A stretch of DNA of 49,186 bases from NCBI GenBank assembly GCA_028716745.1, contig JAQUPE010000005.1, forward strand, positions 1-49,186, read 5' to 3'. Under the pieces are notes generated by a model that saw only the letters and a program-made list of their open reading frames with translations, had not been told where the DNA came from and did no database searches. Origin of the DNA: Minisyncoccota bacterium. GTDB lineage: Bacteria; Patescibacteriota; Minisyncoccia; UBA6257; 02-FULL-45-10c. The position numbers and the translations under genes are program-made. Below, piece after piece: positions 7,202-15,456 of the stretch. Every line of letters begins with the position of its first letter. Position 1 is the first letter of the stretch.

Positions 7202-9658
7202 ATGGAGAAAAAAGAAGAAAATAATACAGCTAATCATAAAAAGCTGGAAAATAAGGAAATAACAGCTGAGCTTAAGGAGGCATATTTGGATTATGCGATG
7301 TCGGTTATCGTTCAGCGCGCCTTGCCGGATGTTCGCGATGGAATGAAACCGGTTCAAAGAAGAATTCTTTGGGCGATGTGGGACGTCGGACTGACGCATT
7401 CTGCGAAATACAGAAAATCGGCGACTGTAGTCGGAGAAGTGCTCGGAAAGTACCATCCGCATGGAGATACTGCGGTTTATGACGCGATGGCGCGTATGGC
7501 GCAGGATTTTTCGCTTCGTTACCCGCTCGTTGATGGCCAGGGAAACTTCGGCAGCATCGACGGCGATAATCCGGCGGCTATGCGTTATACAGAAGCCAGA
7601 TTATCTAAAATTTCCGAAGAGCTTTTATTTGATATAGAAAAGGAAACAGTTGATTGGATTCCTAACTATGATGCTTCCAGGGTAGAGCCTAAGGTTTTGC
7701 CGGCTAAAATACCGAATCTTTTATTGAATGGAGCGTCCGGCATCGCCGTTGGAATGGCTACAAGCATCCCGCCTCACAATTTAGGCGAAATAGTTGATGC
7801 GCTAACGCATCTTACGGAAAATCCTAAAGCCGGATCCGAAGAGTTAATGGAATTTATTAAGGGCCCAGATTTTCCAACCGGCGGAATTATGTATGACAAA
7901 AAGAGCATTGCTGAAATTTATGCTTCCGGCAGAGGAGCGATCACCGTCCGCGCTTTGGCGGAAATAAAAGAAACAGCAAAACATCACAACTATATTGAAA
8001 TTACAGAAATTCCTTATCAGGTAAATAAATCAGAATTAATTATTAAAATAGCGGAATTAATTACAGAGAAAAAAATACAGGGCATTAAAGATGTCCGCGA
8101 TGAATCCGGAAGAGAGGGGCTGAGAATAATAATTGATATTAAAAACGATGCCGCTCCGCAGAAGATTTTAAATCAGCTTTATAATTCCACCGATCTTCAG
8201 AAGAATTTTAATTTAAATATGATCGCGCTCGCCGACGGCCTTCAGCCTCAGGTGATGTCTATAAAAGATATTTTATCCGCTTTTATTGTTCATCGGAAAG
8301 AAGTTGTTAAAAGGAGAGCGGAATTTGATTTGAAGAAAGCCGAAGCGCGCGCCCATATTTTAATGGGTTTGCACAAAGCGCTTGGAGATATTGATCGCGT
8401 TATTGCTACCATCAAGAAATCAAAAGACAGGGAAGAGGCCCATAAAAATTTGGTGGCGAAATTTAAATTTTCCGATCTTCAGGCTGATGCGATTTTGGAA
8501 ATGCGATTGCAGACGCTTGCTTCGCTGGAGCGCCAAAAAATAGAAGACGAATTGAAAGCAACTAAAAAAATAATCGAGGATTTGCAGGCGCTTCTTAAGA
8601 GTCCGGTGAAAATTTTAAATGTCATTAAAGCTGAGCTGAAAGAAATGAAAGAAAAATATGGCGATGAAAGAAAAACAAAATTAATCACCTCCGGTTTGCT
8701 GGATTTTAAAGAAGAAGATTTGGTTCCGAAAGAAGAAGCAATTATTACAATGTCTCAGAGCGGATATATCAAGCGAGTGGCTCCGTCTAATTTCCGCGCG
8801 CAGAAACGCGGCGGCAAAGGACTGATAGGTTCTGAGGTCGGCGAAGAAGATTTTTTGAGCCAGTTTATTTCTGCCAATACTCACGATAATATTTTGTTCT
8901 TCACCGAGCGCGGGCGCGCTTTCCAGACTAAAGTTTATGAAATACCTGAAGGCTCGAGAATTTCAAAAGGAAAATCAATATTTAATTTCTTGGAAATTCC
9001 GGCAGAAGAAAAAATTAGCGCAGTTATTTCTTATCCGGGCGAGAAAAAAGAATTGCCAGGATTTCTTGTGGCAATTACCAAAAATGGAATTATTAAGAAA
9101 ACACCGCTTCAGGATTTCTTCAGCGTTCGCCGTTCGGGCATTATCGCTATCAAATTGAAAAAAGGTGATGCTTTGCGCTGGGTAAAGCTTTCATCCGGCA
9201 ATGACCAGGTTGTTCTATCCACTATGCAGGGACAGGCTATTAGATTTAAGGAGTCTCAAGTCAGGCCGATGGGCAGATCTGCTTCGGGAATCCGCGGAAT
9301 TAAATTGAGGAAAAATGACGAGGTTATGTCTCTTAATATAGTAGGCAAAGAACAGCAGGCGTTCAGCTTATTGACGGTAATGGCAAACGGCTTCGGCAAG
9401 AAAACCCCGCTTTCCGAATATAAAGTTCAGGGCAGAGGAGGTTCCGGCATAAAAACCGCCAAGGTTACTCCTAAAACAGGACAGGTTATCGCTTCCTATA
9501 TAATAGGAGAAGAAAAAGAAGTTTTGGCGTTGTCTGCCAAGGGCCAGATTATCAGAACTGAGCTGACAAGCATCCGTTTATCCGGCCGTGCCACGCAGGG
9601 AGTAAGAATTATGAATATGGCATCAGGGGATAAGATTATCGGAGTAGTTTGTTTGTAG
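7202..9658 (+). CDS. gyrA: DNA gyrase subunit A
   Basis: Cleaves and rejoins DNA in the gyrase A2B2 complex, introducing negative supercoils. The 818 residues contain the breakage-reunion domain with the catalytic Tyr129 in [10 protein letters not shown], and the quinolone-pocket stretch [17 protein letters not shown]. In that stretch Thr occupies the E. coli Ser83 position. The C-terminal beta-pinwheel begins near residue 510 and carries the GyrA box QKRGGKG near 534, which argues for GyrA rather than ParC. The ATG at 7202 lies one base after the preceding stop, so it is probably coupled. The gene is full length. The gyrB gene is not in this window. Confidence 0.98.
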   Translation: MEKKEENNTANHKKLENKEITAELKEAYLDYAMSVIVQRALPDVRDGMKPVQRRILWAMWDVGLTHSAKYRKSATVVGEVLGKYHPHGDTAVYDAMARMAQDFSLRYPLVDGQGNFGSIDGDNPAAMRYTEARLSKISEELLFDIEKETVDWIPNYDASRVEPKVLPAKIPNLLLNGASGIAVGMATSIPPHNLGEIVDALTHLTENPKAGSEELMEFIKGPDFPTGGIMYDKKSIAEIYASGRGAITVRALAEIKETAKHHNYIEITEIPYQVNKSELIIKIAELITEKKIQGIKDVRDESGREGLRIIIDIKNDAAPQKILNQLYNSTDLQKNFNLNMIALADGLQPQVMSIKDILSAFIVHRKEVVKRRAEFDLKKAEARAHILMGLHKALGDIDRVIATIKKSKDREEAHKNLVAKFKFSDLQADAILEMRLQTLASLERQKIEDELKATKKIIEDLQALLKSPVKILNVIKAELKEMKEKYGDERKTKLITSGLLDFKEEDLVPKEEAIITMSQSGYIKRVAPSNFRAQKRGGKGLIGSEVGEEDFLSQFISANTHDNILFFTERGRAFQTKVYEIPEGSRISKGKSIFNFLEIPAEEKISAVISYPGEKKELPGFLVAITKNGIIKKTPLQDFFSVRRSGIIAIKLKKGDALRWVKLSSGNDQVVLSTMQGQAIRFKESQVRPMGRSASGIRGIKLRKNDEVMSLNIVGKEQQAFSLLTVMANGFGKKTPLSEYKVQGRGGSGIKTAKVTPKTGQVIASYIIGEEKEVLALSAKGQIIRTELTSIRLSGRATQGVRIMNMASGDKIIGVVCL

Positions 9659-9668
9659 GAAAAAGTTA

Positions 9669-9680
9669 TATAATTAAATT
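9669..9680 (+). promoter_or_regulatory. -10 box directly upstream of the solute-binding protein gene
   Basis: A perfect TATAAT (9669-9674) sits six bases before the ATG, with no recognisable -35. Confidence 0.45.
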
Positions 9681-10991
9681 ATGAATTTAACGCGTTCTCA
9701 GAAAATAATTCTCGGCGCTATAGCTGCCGCGGTTTTGCTTTTGTTTGGAATTTTTTCCGGCGTTATTCCCGGTCTTAAAAAAGACGTCGTGAAGGCTCCG
9801 GAAATAGAATTGAATGTCTGGGGAATCAGCGACTCTTTGGATTTTGAAACTAATTTTGCCGGCTACCGCCAATTCAGATCTAATGTTGATATAAATTACA
9901 AGCAAATTGATGCCCGTGATTATGAAGACGTTCTTCTTAATGCCTTGGCGGCAGGAACTGGTCCGGATATTTTTATGGTCCATAATACTTGGCTTCCGAA
10001 ACATTTTAATAAGTTAGTTGCGGCTAATAACGAGCAGATCACTTTGGATCAGATTAAAAGTTTATTTCCGACAGTCGTTGAACAGGATTTTGCCCCCGAT
10101 CAATTAATATATGGATTGCCGTTGTTTGTTGACACATTGGCGCTTTATTATAATCAGGATATTTTTGATGCCAGCGGCGTCGCTATAATTCCTTCAACTT
10201 GGGAAGAATTTCAAACAGCGATTCCAAAGCTCCGCCAAATTGACGGCAAGACAAATAAAATTATCCGCGCGGGCGCGGCTATTGGAGGAGATTTAAATAG
10301 CATCGGAACAGCAACGGATATTTTATATCTTTTAATGCTTCAGAACGGCACTAAGTTAGTGGATGATAATTTCACGAGAGCGAATTTTTCCGATAGGGCG
10401 AATTATGCCCCTGGTTTGGAGGCTTTGAATTTTTACACGAAGTTCGCCGATCCTCGGAGCATTTATTATACGTGGGACGGCAAGAGCGATGCCGTAGATA
10501 GTTTTGCGCAGGGAAAAACGGCTGCGATGTTTAATTACGCTTTTCAAAAAGAACGTATAAAAAATAAAAATATTCTTTTGAATTTTAATATTGCGCCGAT
10601 GCCACAGATTGACCCTAAACAAACAGCAATAAATTATGCCGACTATTGGGGATTAGTCGTTTCTAATAAGAGCGTAAATCCAAACTGGGCGTGGGATTTA
10701 ATTTTATATTTGACGACAAACGAGGCTTCTGCAGAAAATTATTTGAAACTTACCGGATATCCGCCGGCTCTTAAAACTTTGGTAGATAAATATATTAAAG
10801 ATCCTAATTTGGGAATTTTTGCCAAACAAGCGCTCAGTTCCCGTTCTTGGCCGCAGATAGACAGTGAAGCAATCGCCAATATTTTTTCCGAAATGATAAA
10901 ATCGGTCAATGAAAAGAAGCTTAGTTCCCAAGCGGCAATTGACCAGGCAGAGCTTCAAGTTACCGATTTAATGATTAAAAATCGTCCATAA
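9681..10991 (+). CDS. Extracellular solute-binding protein (ABC sugar-type, family 1)
   Basis: 436 residues with the fold signature of ABC-transporter family 1 binding proteins: GTGPDIFMVHNTWLPKHF near residue 94, YGLPLFVDTLALYYNQDIF near 150, and KTAAMFNYAFQKERI. An N-terminal helix at about 9-31 anchors or exports it; there is no lipobox Cys. Transporter permease and ATPase genes are not adjacent, so the partner and ligand are unknown. A TATAAT ends six bases before the ATG. The next gene, a pilin, has its own strong promoter overlapping the 3' intergenic space, so I do not assume one operon. Confidence 0.85.
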   Translation: MNLTRSQKIILGAIAAAVLLLFGIFSGVIPGLKKDVVKAPEIELNVWGISDSLDFETNFAGYRQFRSNVDINYKQIDARDYEDVLLNALAAGTGPDIFMVHNTWLPKHFNKLVAANNEQITLDQIKSLFPTVVEQDFAPDQLIYGLPLFVDTLALYYNQDIFDASGVAIIPSTWEEFQTAIPKLRQIDGKTNKIIRAGAAIGGDLNSIGTATDILYLLMLQNGTKLVDDNFTRANFSDRANYAPGLEALNFYTKFADPRSIYYTWDGKSDAVDSFAQGKTAAMFNYAFQKERIKNKNILLNFNIAPMPQIDPKQTAINYADYWGLVVSNKSVNPNWAWDLILYLTTNEASAENYLKLTGYPPALKTLVDKYIKDPNLGIFAKQALSSRSWPQIDSEAIANIFSEMIKSVNEKKLSSQAAIDQAELQVTDLMIKNRP

Positions 10992-10999
10992 TTATTGGG

Positions 11000-11028
11000 T
11001 TGGCAAATTATTGCCGAAAATTTATAAT
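11000..11028 (+). promoter_or_regulatory. Near-consensus promoter of the pilin trio, leaderless
   Basis: TTGGCA (11000-11005), a 17-bp spacer and a perfect TATAAT (11023-11028). The ATG is seven bases further on at 11036. An in-frame TTG at 11000 lies inside the -35 box, so it cannot be the start. Confidence 0.7.
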
Positions 11029-11035
11029 AGAAGTA

Positions 11036-11545
11036 ATGATTAATTCAAAAACCAAACTCATCCTAACCGCAATTGCCTTAATGGTATTTGTTTTTATTGG
11101 CTTTGAGGTGGCCAATGCAGCGTTTTTAGACGGTATAGTTCCTTGTGGTAAATGTTGTAAGGTGTCAGAAGCTGACCCAAATACACATGTTGTGCGATGT
11201 ACTGTGCCTTGTAGTGGTGTGCCAATAGATCAGGCTCATCCTTGTACTCTCTGTGATTTAGCTAGGCTTCTAAAAAATCTTATAGATTTTGGAATAGAAG
11301 CGGCCATGGTCTTGGCAGTCGCGTCTATTGTCTGGGGAGGAATAGTTTTGATGACAGCCGGAGGTTCGGAAAAGCAAGTTGAGCAGGGAAAAGAAGTTTT
11401 AACGATAACTATGTGGGCAGTATTAATAGTTTTGGGCTCCTGGCTGATTATGGGAACAATTCTTAATATACTTGGTGGCTCTCAGTCGATGAAGCCGTGG
11501 AATCAAATTCAGTGTACAATGACAGGCCAAGAAGTGGTAGAATAA
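11036..11545 (+). CDS. T4SS-type pilin family membrane protein (VirB2/TrbC-like), Cys-rich
   Basis: 169 residues. A signal peptide (about 1-26, ending VANA) is followed by a cysteine-rich stretch (GIVPCGKCCKVSE, VRCTVPCSG, HPCTLCDL). Two transmembrane helices (about 88-107 and 126-148) are joined by the charged turn GGSEKQVEQGKE. This two-helix layout with a short basic/acidic loop matches the VirB2/TrbC and T4SS_pilin families common in Patescibacteria. The ATG at 11036 is chosen because a strong promoter ends seven bases upstream. It is the first of three similar genes in a row. No VirB4-like ATPase or other secretion gene is in the window, so the assembled structure is unknown. Confidence 0.82.
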   Translation: MINSKTKLILTAIALMVFVFIGFEVANAAFLDGIVPCGKCCKVSEADPNTHVVRCTVPCSGVPIDQAHPCTLCDLARLLKNLIDFGIEAAMVLAVASIVWGGIVLMTAGGSEKQVEQGKEVLTITMWAVLIVLGSWLIMGTILNILGGSQSMKPWNQIQCTMTGQEVVE

Positions 11546-11557
11546 TATTTATACATT

Positions 11558-11923
11558 ATGAATAAATTTTTATCAGTGTTATTTTTAGGGGTTTTAATAA
11601 TCGTGGTTGGTTCTGGAATAGTAATTGCGGCATCCACTTCTGGCGGAGAGTCTAGCGGCTCAGGCGTTGTTGTTATTGATAACCCTATAGGGGCAAGCAC
11701 AATAGCGGAATTGCTCGATAAAATTATAAATTTTCTTATAATTATCGGCGGATCGATTTTAACTTTAATGATTATAGTCGGAGCCTTTAAGCTTTTGACT
11801 GCTAATGGCGAAGAAGAAAAGATTATTGAAGGAAGAAAGACGATATATTGGGCAATTGTCGGATATGCCATTATATTTATATCAAAGGGAATCATTCTAA
11901 TAATTCAGCAAGTCCTCAAATAG
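11558..11923 (+). CDS. T4SS-type pilin family membrane protein, second of three
   Basis: 121 residues. A signal-like helix at about 4-26 (LSVLFLGVLIIVVGSGIVIA) is followed by a Ser/Gly-rich linker. Two helices (about 55-80 and 95-117) flank the loop TANGEEEKIIEGRKT, again the VirB2-like hairpin. It starts 12 nt after the previous stop, and AT-rich -10-like boxes also lie close upstream, so it may be read from both promoters. No SD is seen. It probably encodes an alternative subunit of the same membrane or pilus assembly. Confidence 0.82.
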   Translation: MNKFLSVLFLGVLIIVVGSGIVIAASTSGGESSGSGVVVIDNPIGASTIAELLDKIINFLIIIGGSILTLMIIVGAFKLLTANGEEEKIIEGRKTIYWAIVGYAIIFISKGIILIIQQVLK

Positions 11924-11995
11924 ACATTAAAATTTTAACGTGATAAAATTTGGTTAAATCCAAAAGGTCGAGATAGTGAATATTATTCAATTATA

Positions 11996-12316
11996 ATGAA
12001 AAAGATATTATTAGCGTCATTAATTATATTGCCGATTGTGGCTATGGCGCAGGTTAATGTTCCGCAAACAAATATCAAGAGCTTGAGCGACATCGAAAGA
12101 GTCATCAATAGTATTGTTACTTGGGTGTCCGGAATCTTTTTTGCCATCGCTATTTTGTTCCTCCTTTGGGCTGCCTTCCTTTATTTGTCTTCCGGCGGCG
12201 ACGAGGACAAAGTAAAGACAGCGAAAGACAATCTTATTTACGCAATCATAGCGATTGCAGTAGCGCTGCTTGCCGGAACTGCCAGGTCAATCATAGAAAG
12301 CGTTTTGAACAGATAA
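11996..12316 (+). CDS. T4SS-type pilin family membrane protein, third of three
   Basis: 106 residues. A cleavable signal peptide (about 1-18, ending AMA) precedes the helix VSGIFFAIAILFLLWAAFLYL, the loop SSGGDEDKVKTAKDN and the helix LIYAIIAIAVALLAGTARSII. The GGDEDKVKTAKD loop is typical of the family. A 72-nt gap precedes it, and a TATTAT box lies nine bases before the ATG. A long bidirectional terminator follows the gene and ends the pilin trio. Confidence 0.85.
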   Translation: MKKILLASLIILPIVAMAQVNVPQTNIKSLSDIERVINSIVTWVSGIFFAIAILFLLWAAFLYLSSGGDEDKVKTAKDNLIYAIIAIAVALLAGTARSIIESVLNR

Positions 12317-12330
12317 TCTGTTTTATAAAA

Positions 12331-12380
12331 AAAGAGACCCCAGACGGAAGCTTTGAAAGCCTTCCGCATGGGGTCTTTTT
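12331..12380. terminator. Strong bidirectional terminator between pilin trio and SPFH operon
   Basis: AGACCCC/GGGGTCT (12335-12341 with 12370-12376) encloses CGGAAG/CTTCCG and a small CTTT/AAAG tip. T-tracts flank it on both strands. Confidence 0.85.
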
Positions 12381-12405
12381 GTATCTCGTCTCGTCTTGTA
12401 AAGAA

Positions 12406-12909
12406 CTAGTTGTCGGGCAGAGCAGAGGAAAAGGACTTGGAAGTTATGACTGGTTTTGCCTCAACCTTGATTGAGACAGTGCCAGCATCTCCGCGCAACC
12501 TGAAACAGTCGCGAGGAATTTTACCAAGCCATTTTGGGCTGCTTCCGTCCGGTACCAATACCTTCGTGCCTCCCCAGAATTCGTATTCGTGCATCCCAGG
12601 CGCGTCAAGCTTGTACTTGGCGTTGTTGGGAATAGTTATCCATCCTGACCAACAGTCGGGACGGATTTCTATGTTAAGCACTTTTCCGATTTCCGGCCAG
12701 AGGTTCTGGGCGTTGGACGATGTCGGGAAAGAAGTCCCAGAGCATATCCCTAGAATCTGGGGGATTTTCATTTTTGGCAGTGTTTTTATTACCGCGAAAA
12801 TTGTGAAAATCGCCACCAGGCCAATCAGGGTTCTCTGTATGAACTTTTTGTCCGCGAATATCCCAACCCCAGGAGTGATCTTTGCATTCCCGAGAGTTTT
12901 GTCTTCCAT
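12406..12909 (-). CDS. Membrane-anchored hypothetical protein, partner of the SPFH gene
   Basis: 167 residues, unrecognised. The N-terminus is cytoplasmic. A single transmembrane helix at about 28-44 (LIGLVAIFTIFAVIKTL) is followed by an external domain of about 115 residues. That domain has three cysteines (ICSGTS, PDCWSGW, RDCFRL) and strand-rich stretches (WITIPNNAKYKL, EYEFWGGTKVLVPDG). Its ATG at 12909 overlaps the stop of the SPFH gene (TAATG) and is preceded by AAGGAGG, so the two proteins are translationally coupled and probably act together. Codon use is higher in GC than in the flanking core genes. Confidence 0.75.
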   Translation of the reverse strand: MEDKTLGNAKITPGVGIFADKKFIQRTLIGLVAIFTIFAVIKTLPKMKIPQILGICSGTSFPTSSNAQNLWPEIGKVLNIEIRPDCWSGWITIPNNAKYKLDAPGMHEYEFWGGTKVLVPDGSSPKWLGKIPRDCFRLRGDAGTVSIKVEAKPVITSKSFSSALPDN

Positions 12910-14063
12910 TACTTTCCTCCTTCGCTGCCGAGTATGATCAGTTTTTCCGGCGCCGTACCTTCAACGCGATGATTGTGTGACACCCTGGAAACGCCGGGAA
13001 GCTGAAGTTCCACTTCAATCGAATCGAGTGCCGATTGAAATGAAATTTTCCCGCCGCTGGCTGCCACGCGCTCATTGGCCTTGTCGGTTATGGTTTTGGA
13101 AATCTGAAGTCTCGCTTCGGCTTCTTTCGCCGCTGCAATCGCCTTTTTTGTCTCTTCGGTGAATATGGGGTCGAACAATTCGAACTTCTCTATGTCTATC
13201 CCATACATTTCCTCAATGATCGAGTGTTCGTCATACTTCTCGTGCTCCTTTATGAGGAGCTCATCGATTAGATCTGAGAAATCTCCGTAGAATTCCAACC
13301 TTTCGGAGATTTTCTTGACACCGTTTTCCCATCCCTTTGCTTTGATTTCGGCTTCGGCCTTCTTTTTCTGGTCTGAGACGCCTGCCGAATCTCCGTCACA
13401 GGGTTTGCAGATCATCAGGGGATCCTTGTGCGGCGGTTTCTTCAGCCTTGCCGAACAATCAAGCAGCCGTTCGATCTCTCTCTTTTTGCTGTTAAGTTCT
13501 GTGCGAGAGAGTTGGCTTGTTATTCTTCCCATGATGCTTTTGAGCCAGAAGTTTACCTGGTCGATTGCCACCTTTTCCGAATTTTCCGGAAACTTTATAA
13601 CCTTGATGTAAACGCCACCGACTTCTTTAGTGTCGATGATGCTTAGATCCGGCCGCCATTGGTAGGCGGCGTTCAAGGTTACTGACAGATCGTCCTTGCA
13701 GATGAACGAAGAAGACACGTCGCTGGTTCTTCCCGTGTTGTCGTAGGGCATGATTGAGTCAGAGAAGGGATTTATTATGTGAGGTCCCTCCCTAAATGAC
13801 TCGGTTGTTCTGTTATCGTTTTCCAGAACAATCGCCCTTGTCTTCGCCTTTACTATTACGAGGGATTTCCCCAGGTAAAGTACGGCGATGGCAACTACCG
13901 CCAAAAGGACCGCAATGACAACGGCATTAAAAACTAACGCCGTTATGGTTGCTACAAAAATGAATTTGTAGAACCATATCATTGTCGATTCGTCCGACAG
14001 CAGGCCGACCACATTGCGGAAAACCGTTGATGTGGAAAGCAGCTTTTCAAGAATGCTTTTCAT
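12909..14063 (-). CDS. SPFH/band-7 domain membrane protein (prohibitin-like)
   Basis: 384 residues. One or two hydrophobic helices (about 30-67, VATITALVFNAVVIAVLLAV onward) precede an SPFH-like domain (VIVKAKTRAIVLENDNRTTESFREGPHIINPF). After a Cys-containing insert (CSARLKK, ICKPCDGD) there is a helical stretch with EETKKAIAAAKEAEARLQIS, as in the coiled-coil part of prohibitin/stomatin proteins. Such proteins form oligomeric rings that scaffold membrane microdomains or regulate FtsH-type proteases. SD AAAAGGAG lies seven bases before the ATG at 14063, and a TTGACT/TATTAT promoter is at 14179-14151. The assignment is to superfamily level; the function is inferred. Confidence 0.75.
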   Translation of the reverse strand: MKSILEKLLSTSTVFRNVVGLLSDESTMIWFYKFIFVATITALVFNAVVIAVLLAVVAIAVLYLGKSLVIVKAKTRAIVLENDNRTTESFREGPHIINPFSDSIMPYDNTGRTSDVSSSFICKDDLSVTLNAAYQWRPDLSIIDTKEVGGVYIKVIKFPENSEKVAIDQVNFWLKSIMGRITSQLSRTELNSKKREIERLLDCSARLKKPPHKDPLMICKPCDGDSAGVSDQKKKAEAEIKAKGWENGVKKISERLEFYGDFSDLIDELLIKEHEKYDEHSIIEEMYGIDIEKFELFDPIFTEETKKAIAAAKEAEARLQISKTITDKANERVAASGGKISFQSALDSIEVELQLPGVSRVSHNHRVEGTAPEKLIILGSEGGK

Positions 14064-14150
14064 GATTTTACTCCTTTTCCCCGTTTAAGGGGTTTTCATA
14101 TTTGTTATTGTCAATTTTTAACCCGTTTTAGCTGGGCTAAATCTACATAT

Positions 14151-14179
14151 ATAATATCACAAAATAGTGATTTAGTCAA
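14151..14179 (-). promoter_or_regulatory. Promoter of the SPFH operon
   Basis: On the minus strand TTGACT (14179-14174), a 17-bp spacer and TATTAT (14156-14151) with an extended TGA. The leader is about 80 nt. Confidence 0.7.
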
Positions 14180-14204
14180 GTAGAAAAAAGGCCTAAAAAT
14201 CAAT

Positions 14205-14230
14205 AAAAAAAACCGCCTGTGTGAGGCGGT
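14205..14230 (-). terminator. Terminator of the 14262-14660 gene
   Basis: Stem ACCGCCT/AGGCGGT (14212-14218 with 14224-14230), loop GTGTG, followed on the minus strand by eight T residues. Confidence 0.85.
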
Positions 14231-14261
14231 ACAGCGGTACTTTTGTATGGGAAACTGATCA

Positions 14262-14660
14262 TTAGAGGCAGTATTTTTTGGCAAGACACCGAGCTTCTCC
14301 GAGTCTATGATTATTCATTAAAAAATCATAGACTTTCTCCAGTATTTCTTTAAATCCAGGAGAAACTTTGTTGTTTTTAATTCCACCGCATTCTTTTAGG
14401 TGTTCATGTATCCGATAGTAAGAGATGGCCATATGATCCAATTCAAATACATAGCATTTGAATTGTTCCAGTAGGACCGCTTGGCATCTTGAAGGGCTTT
14501 CTTTGACGCTGGCAAAAAGATTTTCTATGTTTCTTTTTTCTTCCCTTCGCCAGACCCTCGTTTTTCTGTAGCCGACGACGAAGCCAATAACAGGAATCGC
14601 GAAAAGGCACAGACAGGCGATTACCATCAAAACAAAGCAAACCATTGCAATCGTGTTCAT
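14262..14660 (-). CDS. Small membrane protein, island gene
   Basis: 132 residues, unrecognised. An N-terminal hydrophobic segment (about 3-29, IAMVCFVLMVIACLCLFAIPVIGFVV) is followed by a basic stop-transfer sequence (YRKTRVWRREEKR). A helical cytoplasmic domain of about 95 residues has several cysteines. An upstream in-frame GTG exists at 14672, but the ATG at 14660 has GGAGG five bases upstream, so I use it; the GTG would overlap that SD. The gene has its own promoter, an 18-bp palindrome in its leader, and its own terminator. Topology (one N-terminal helix, basic patch, helical tail) resembles the next gene. Confidence 0.72.
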   Translation of the reverse strand: MNTIAMVCFVLMVIACLCLFAIPVIGFVVGYRKTRVWRREEKRNIENLFASVKESPSRCQAVLLEQFKCYVFELDHMAISYYRIHEHLKECGGIKNNKVSPGFKEILEKVYDFLMNNHRLGEARCLAKKYCL

Positions 14661-14686
14661 ATCGTCCTCCACAAATTTTTAAATTT

Positions 14687-14704
14687 ATAAGACATTAGTC
14701 TTAT
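14687..14704. promoter_or_regulatory. 18-bp palindrome in the leader of the 14262-14660 gene
   Basis: ATAAGAC-ATTA-GTCTTAT is a perfect dyad just downstream of the predicted transcription start. It could be an operator or a 5' mRNA hairpin. Confidence 0.45.
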
Positions 14705-14715
14705 ATGCTATTTTC

Positions 14716-14744
14716 AAAGTAATATAAATTATTAATTTAGTCAA
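14716..14744 (-). promoter_or_regulatory. Promoter of the 14262-14660 gene
   Basis: TTGACT (14744-14739), a 17-bp spacer and TACTTT (14721-14716) on the minus strand. The -35 and the bases around it match the SPFH promoter. Confidence 0.55.
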
Positions 14745-14769
14745 GCTTAGAGAAGGCCAAAAGATCAAT

Positions 14770-14795
14770 AAAAAGACCGCCTTTTAAGGGGCGGT
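14770..14795 (-). terminator. Terminator of the 14811-15254 gene
   Basis: Stem ACCGCC/GGCGGT (14776-14781 with 14790-14795) followed on the minus strand by T-rich sequence. It is nearly the same as the terminator at 14205. Confidence 0.8.
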
Positions 14796-14810
14796 ACGAG
14801 GCTGAATTTC

Positions 14811-15254
14811 TCACGTTAGGGGCAGGGATTTTAGGAATTCGCGGTGGCCTAGGTCGTTTAAGGTGTGCCTGATTCTTTTGACCATTGCTTTGAACGGCGG
14901 GAATAATTTTCCGTCTTTCTGGCGTCCGAATACCGATATCCGCGCTTTGATTTCGGTAATTGCTTCTCTGATTTCATCTTTGTCTAAATCGAATATTATT
15001 ACTTCCGATATCCGATTTATTTCTTCCAGCGCTTTGATCTGTGATTCGGAATAGTCGCCCCGCTTTGCTTCTTTGATTATTGCTTCCCCGGCAGTTTTTC
15101 GGCGCTGATCAATCAATTTCTTGAATGATATAAGCGCCATCATAATTAGCGGGGTTATAACAAGAAGTGTTAGCAGGATGGCGAAGACCTCAAGGGGAAT
15201 GTGTTTGAAGATTAAAAGCGTTTCTCCTATGGTCATTGCAAATATTTCTTTCAC
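14811..15254 (-). CDS. Small membrane protein, island gene
   Basis: 147 residues, unrecognised. A transmembrane segment at about 20-44 (LEVFAILLTLLVITPLIMMALI) is followed by the basic stretch KKLIDQRRKTAGEAIIKEAKRGD. An alpha-helical domain with heptad-like character follows (IKALEEINRISEVIIFDLDKDEIREAITEIKARI). The start is GTG at 15254, with GAGGAGG eight bases upstream. The next methionine is six codons in and lacks an SD. It ends in TGA, evidence for the standard code. It follows the 61-residue gene by 16 nt and is probably in one transcript with it. Confidence 0.72.
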   Translation of the reverse strand: MKEIFAMTIGETLLIFKHIPLEVFAILLTLLVITPLIMMALISFKKLIDQRRKTAGEAIIKEAKRGDYSESQIKALEEINRISEVIIFDLDKDEIREAITEIKARISVFGRQKDGKLFPPFKAMVKRIRHTLNDLGHREFLKSLPLT

Positions 15255-15270
15255 TGGCGTATCCTCCTCG

Positions 15271-15456
15271 TTATTCGTCTTTTTCTCTGCCGAAGCAGTC
15301 GACCTTCTTTTCTTTCTGTTCTTCTGAATACGGCGGCAGTTTTTGGAGAATGGGCGCGACCACGATAAAGTAAAGAGCGAGGCCGGCCACTATGCCGATG
15401 AAAACCAACGGATGCGCAAGGAATTCTTCTTTGAGACCCGGCGTTTCTCTTATCAT
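15271..15456 (-). CDS. Single-pass membrane mini-protein, island gene
   Basis: 61 residues: MIRETPGLKEEF, then one helix at about 14-34 (HPLVFIGIVAGLALYFIVVAP), then a charged cytoplasmic tail (SEEQKEKKVDCFGREKDE). The SD AAAGGAG lies about ten bases before the ATG at 15456. Unrecognised. Its ATG overlaps a TGA in the frame that the upstream Cys-rich ORF would have if its A-run held one more A (see that entry), so the two were probably coupled as ATGA. Confidence 0.65.
   Translation of the reverse strand: MIRETPGLKEEFLAHPLVFIGIVAGLALYFIVVAPILQKLPPYSEEQKEKKVDCFGREKDE

Noticed and set aside
11000-11035. TTG start giving a longer first T4SS-type pilin
   Set aside because: The TTG is part of the -35 box; the ATG at 11036 follows the -10 by seven bases.
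12410-13646. Plus-strand open frames of 98-175 codons opposite the SPFH operon
   Set aside because: The minus-strand genes have SDs, coupled starts and recognisable domains. The plus frames have none of these.
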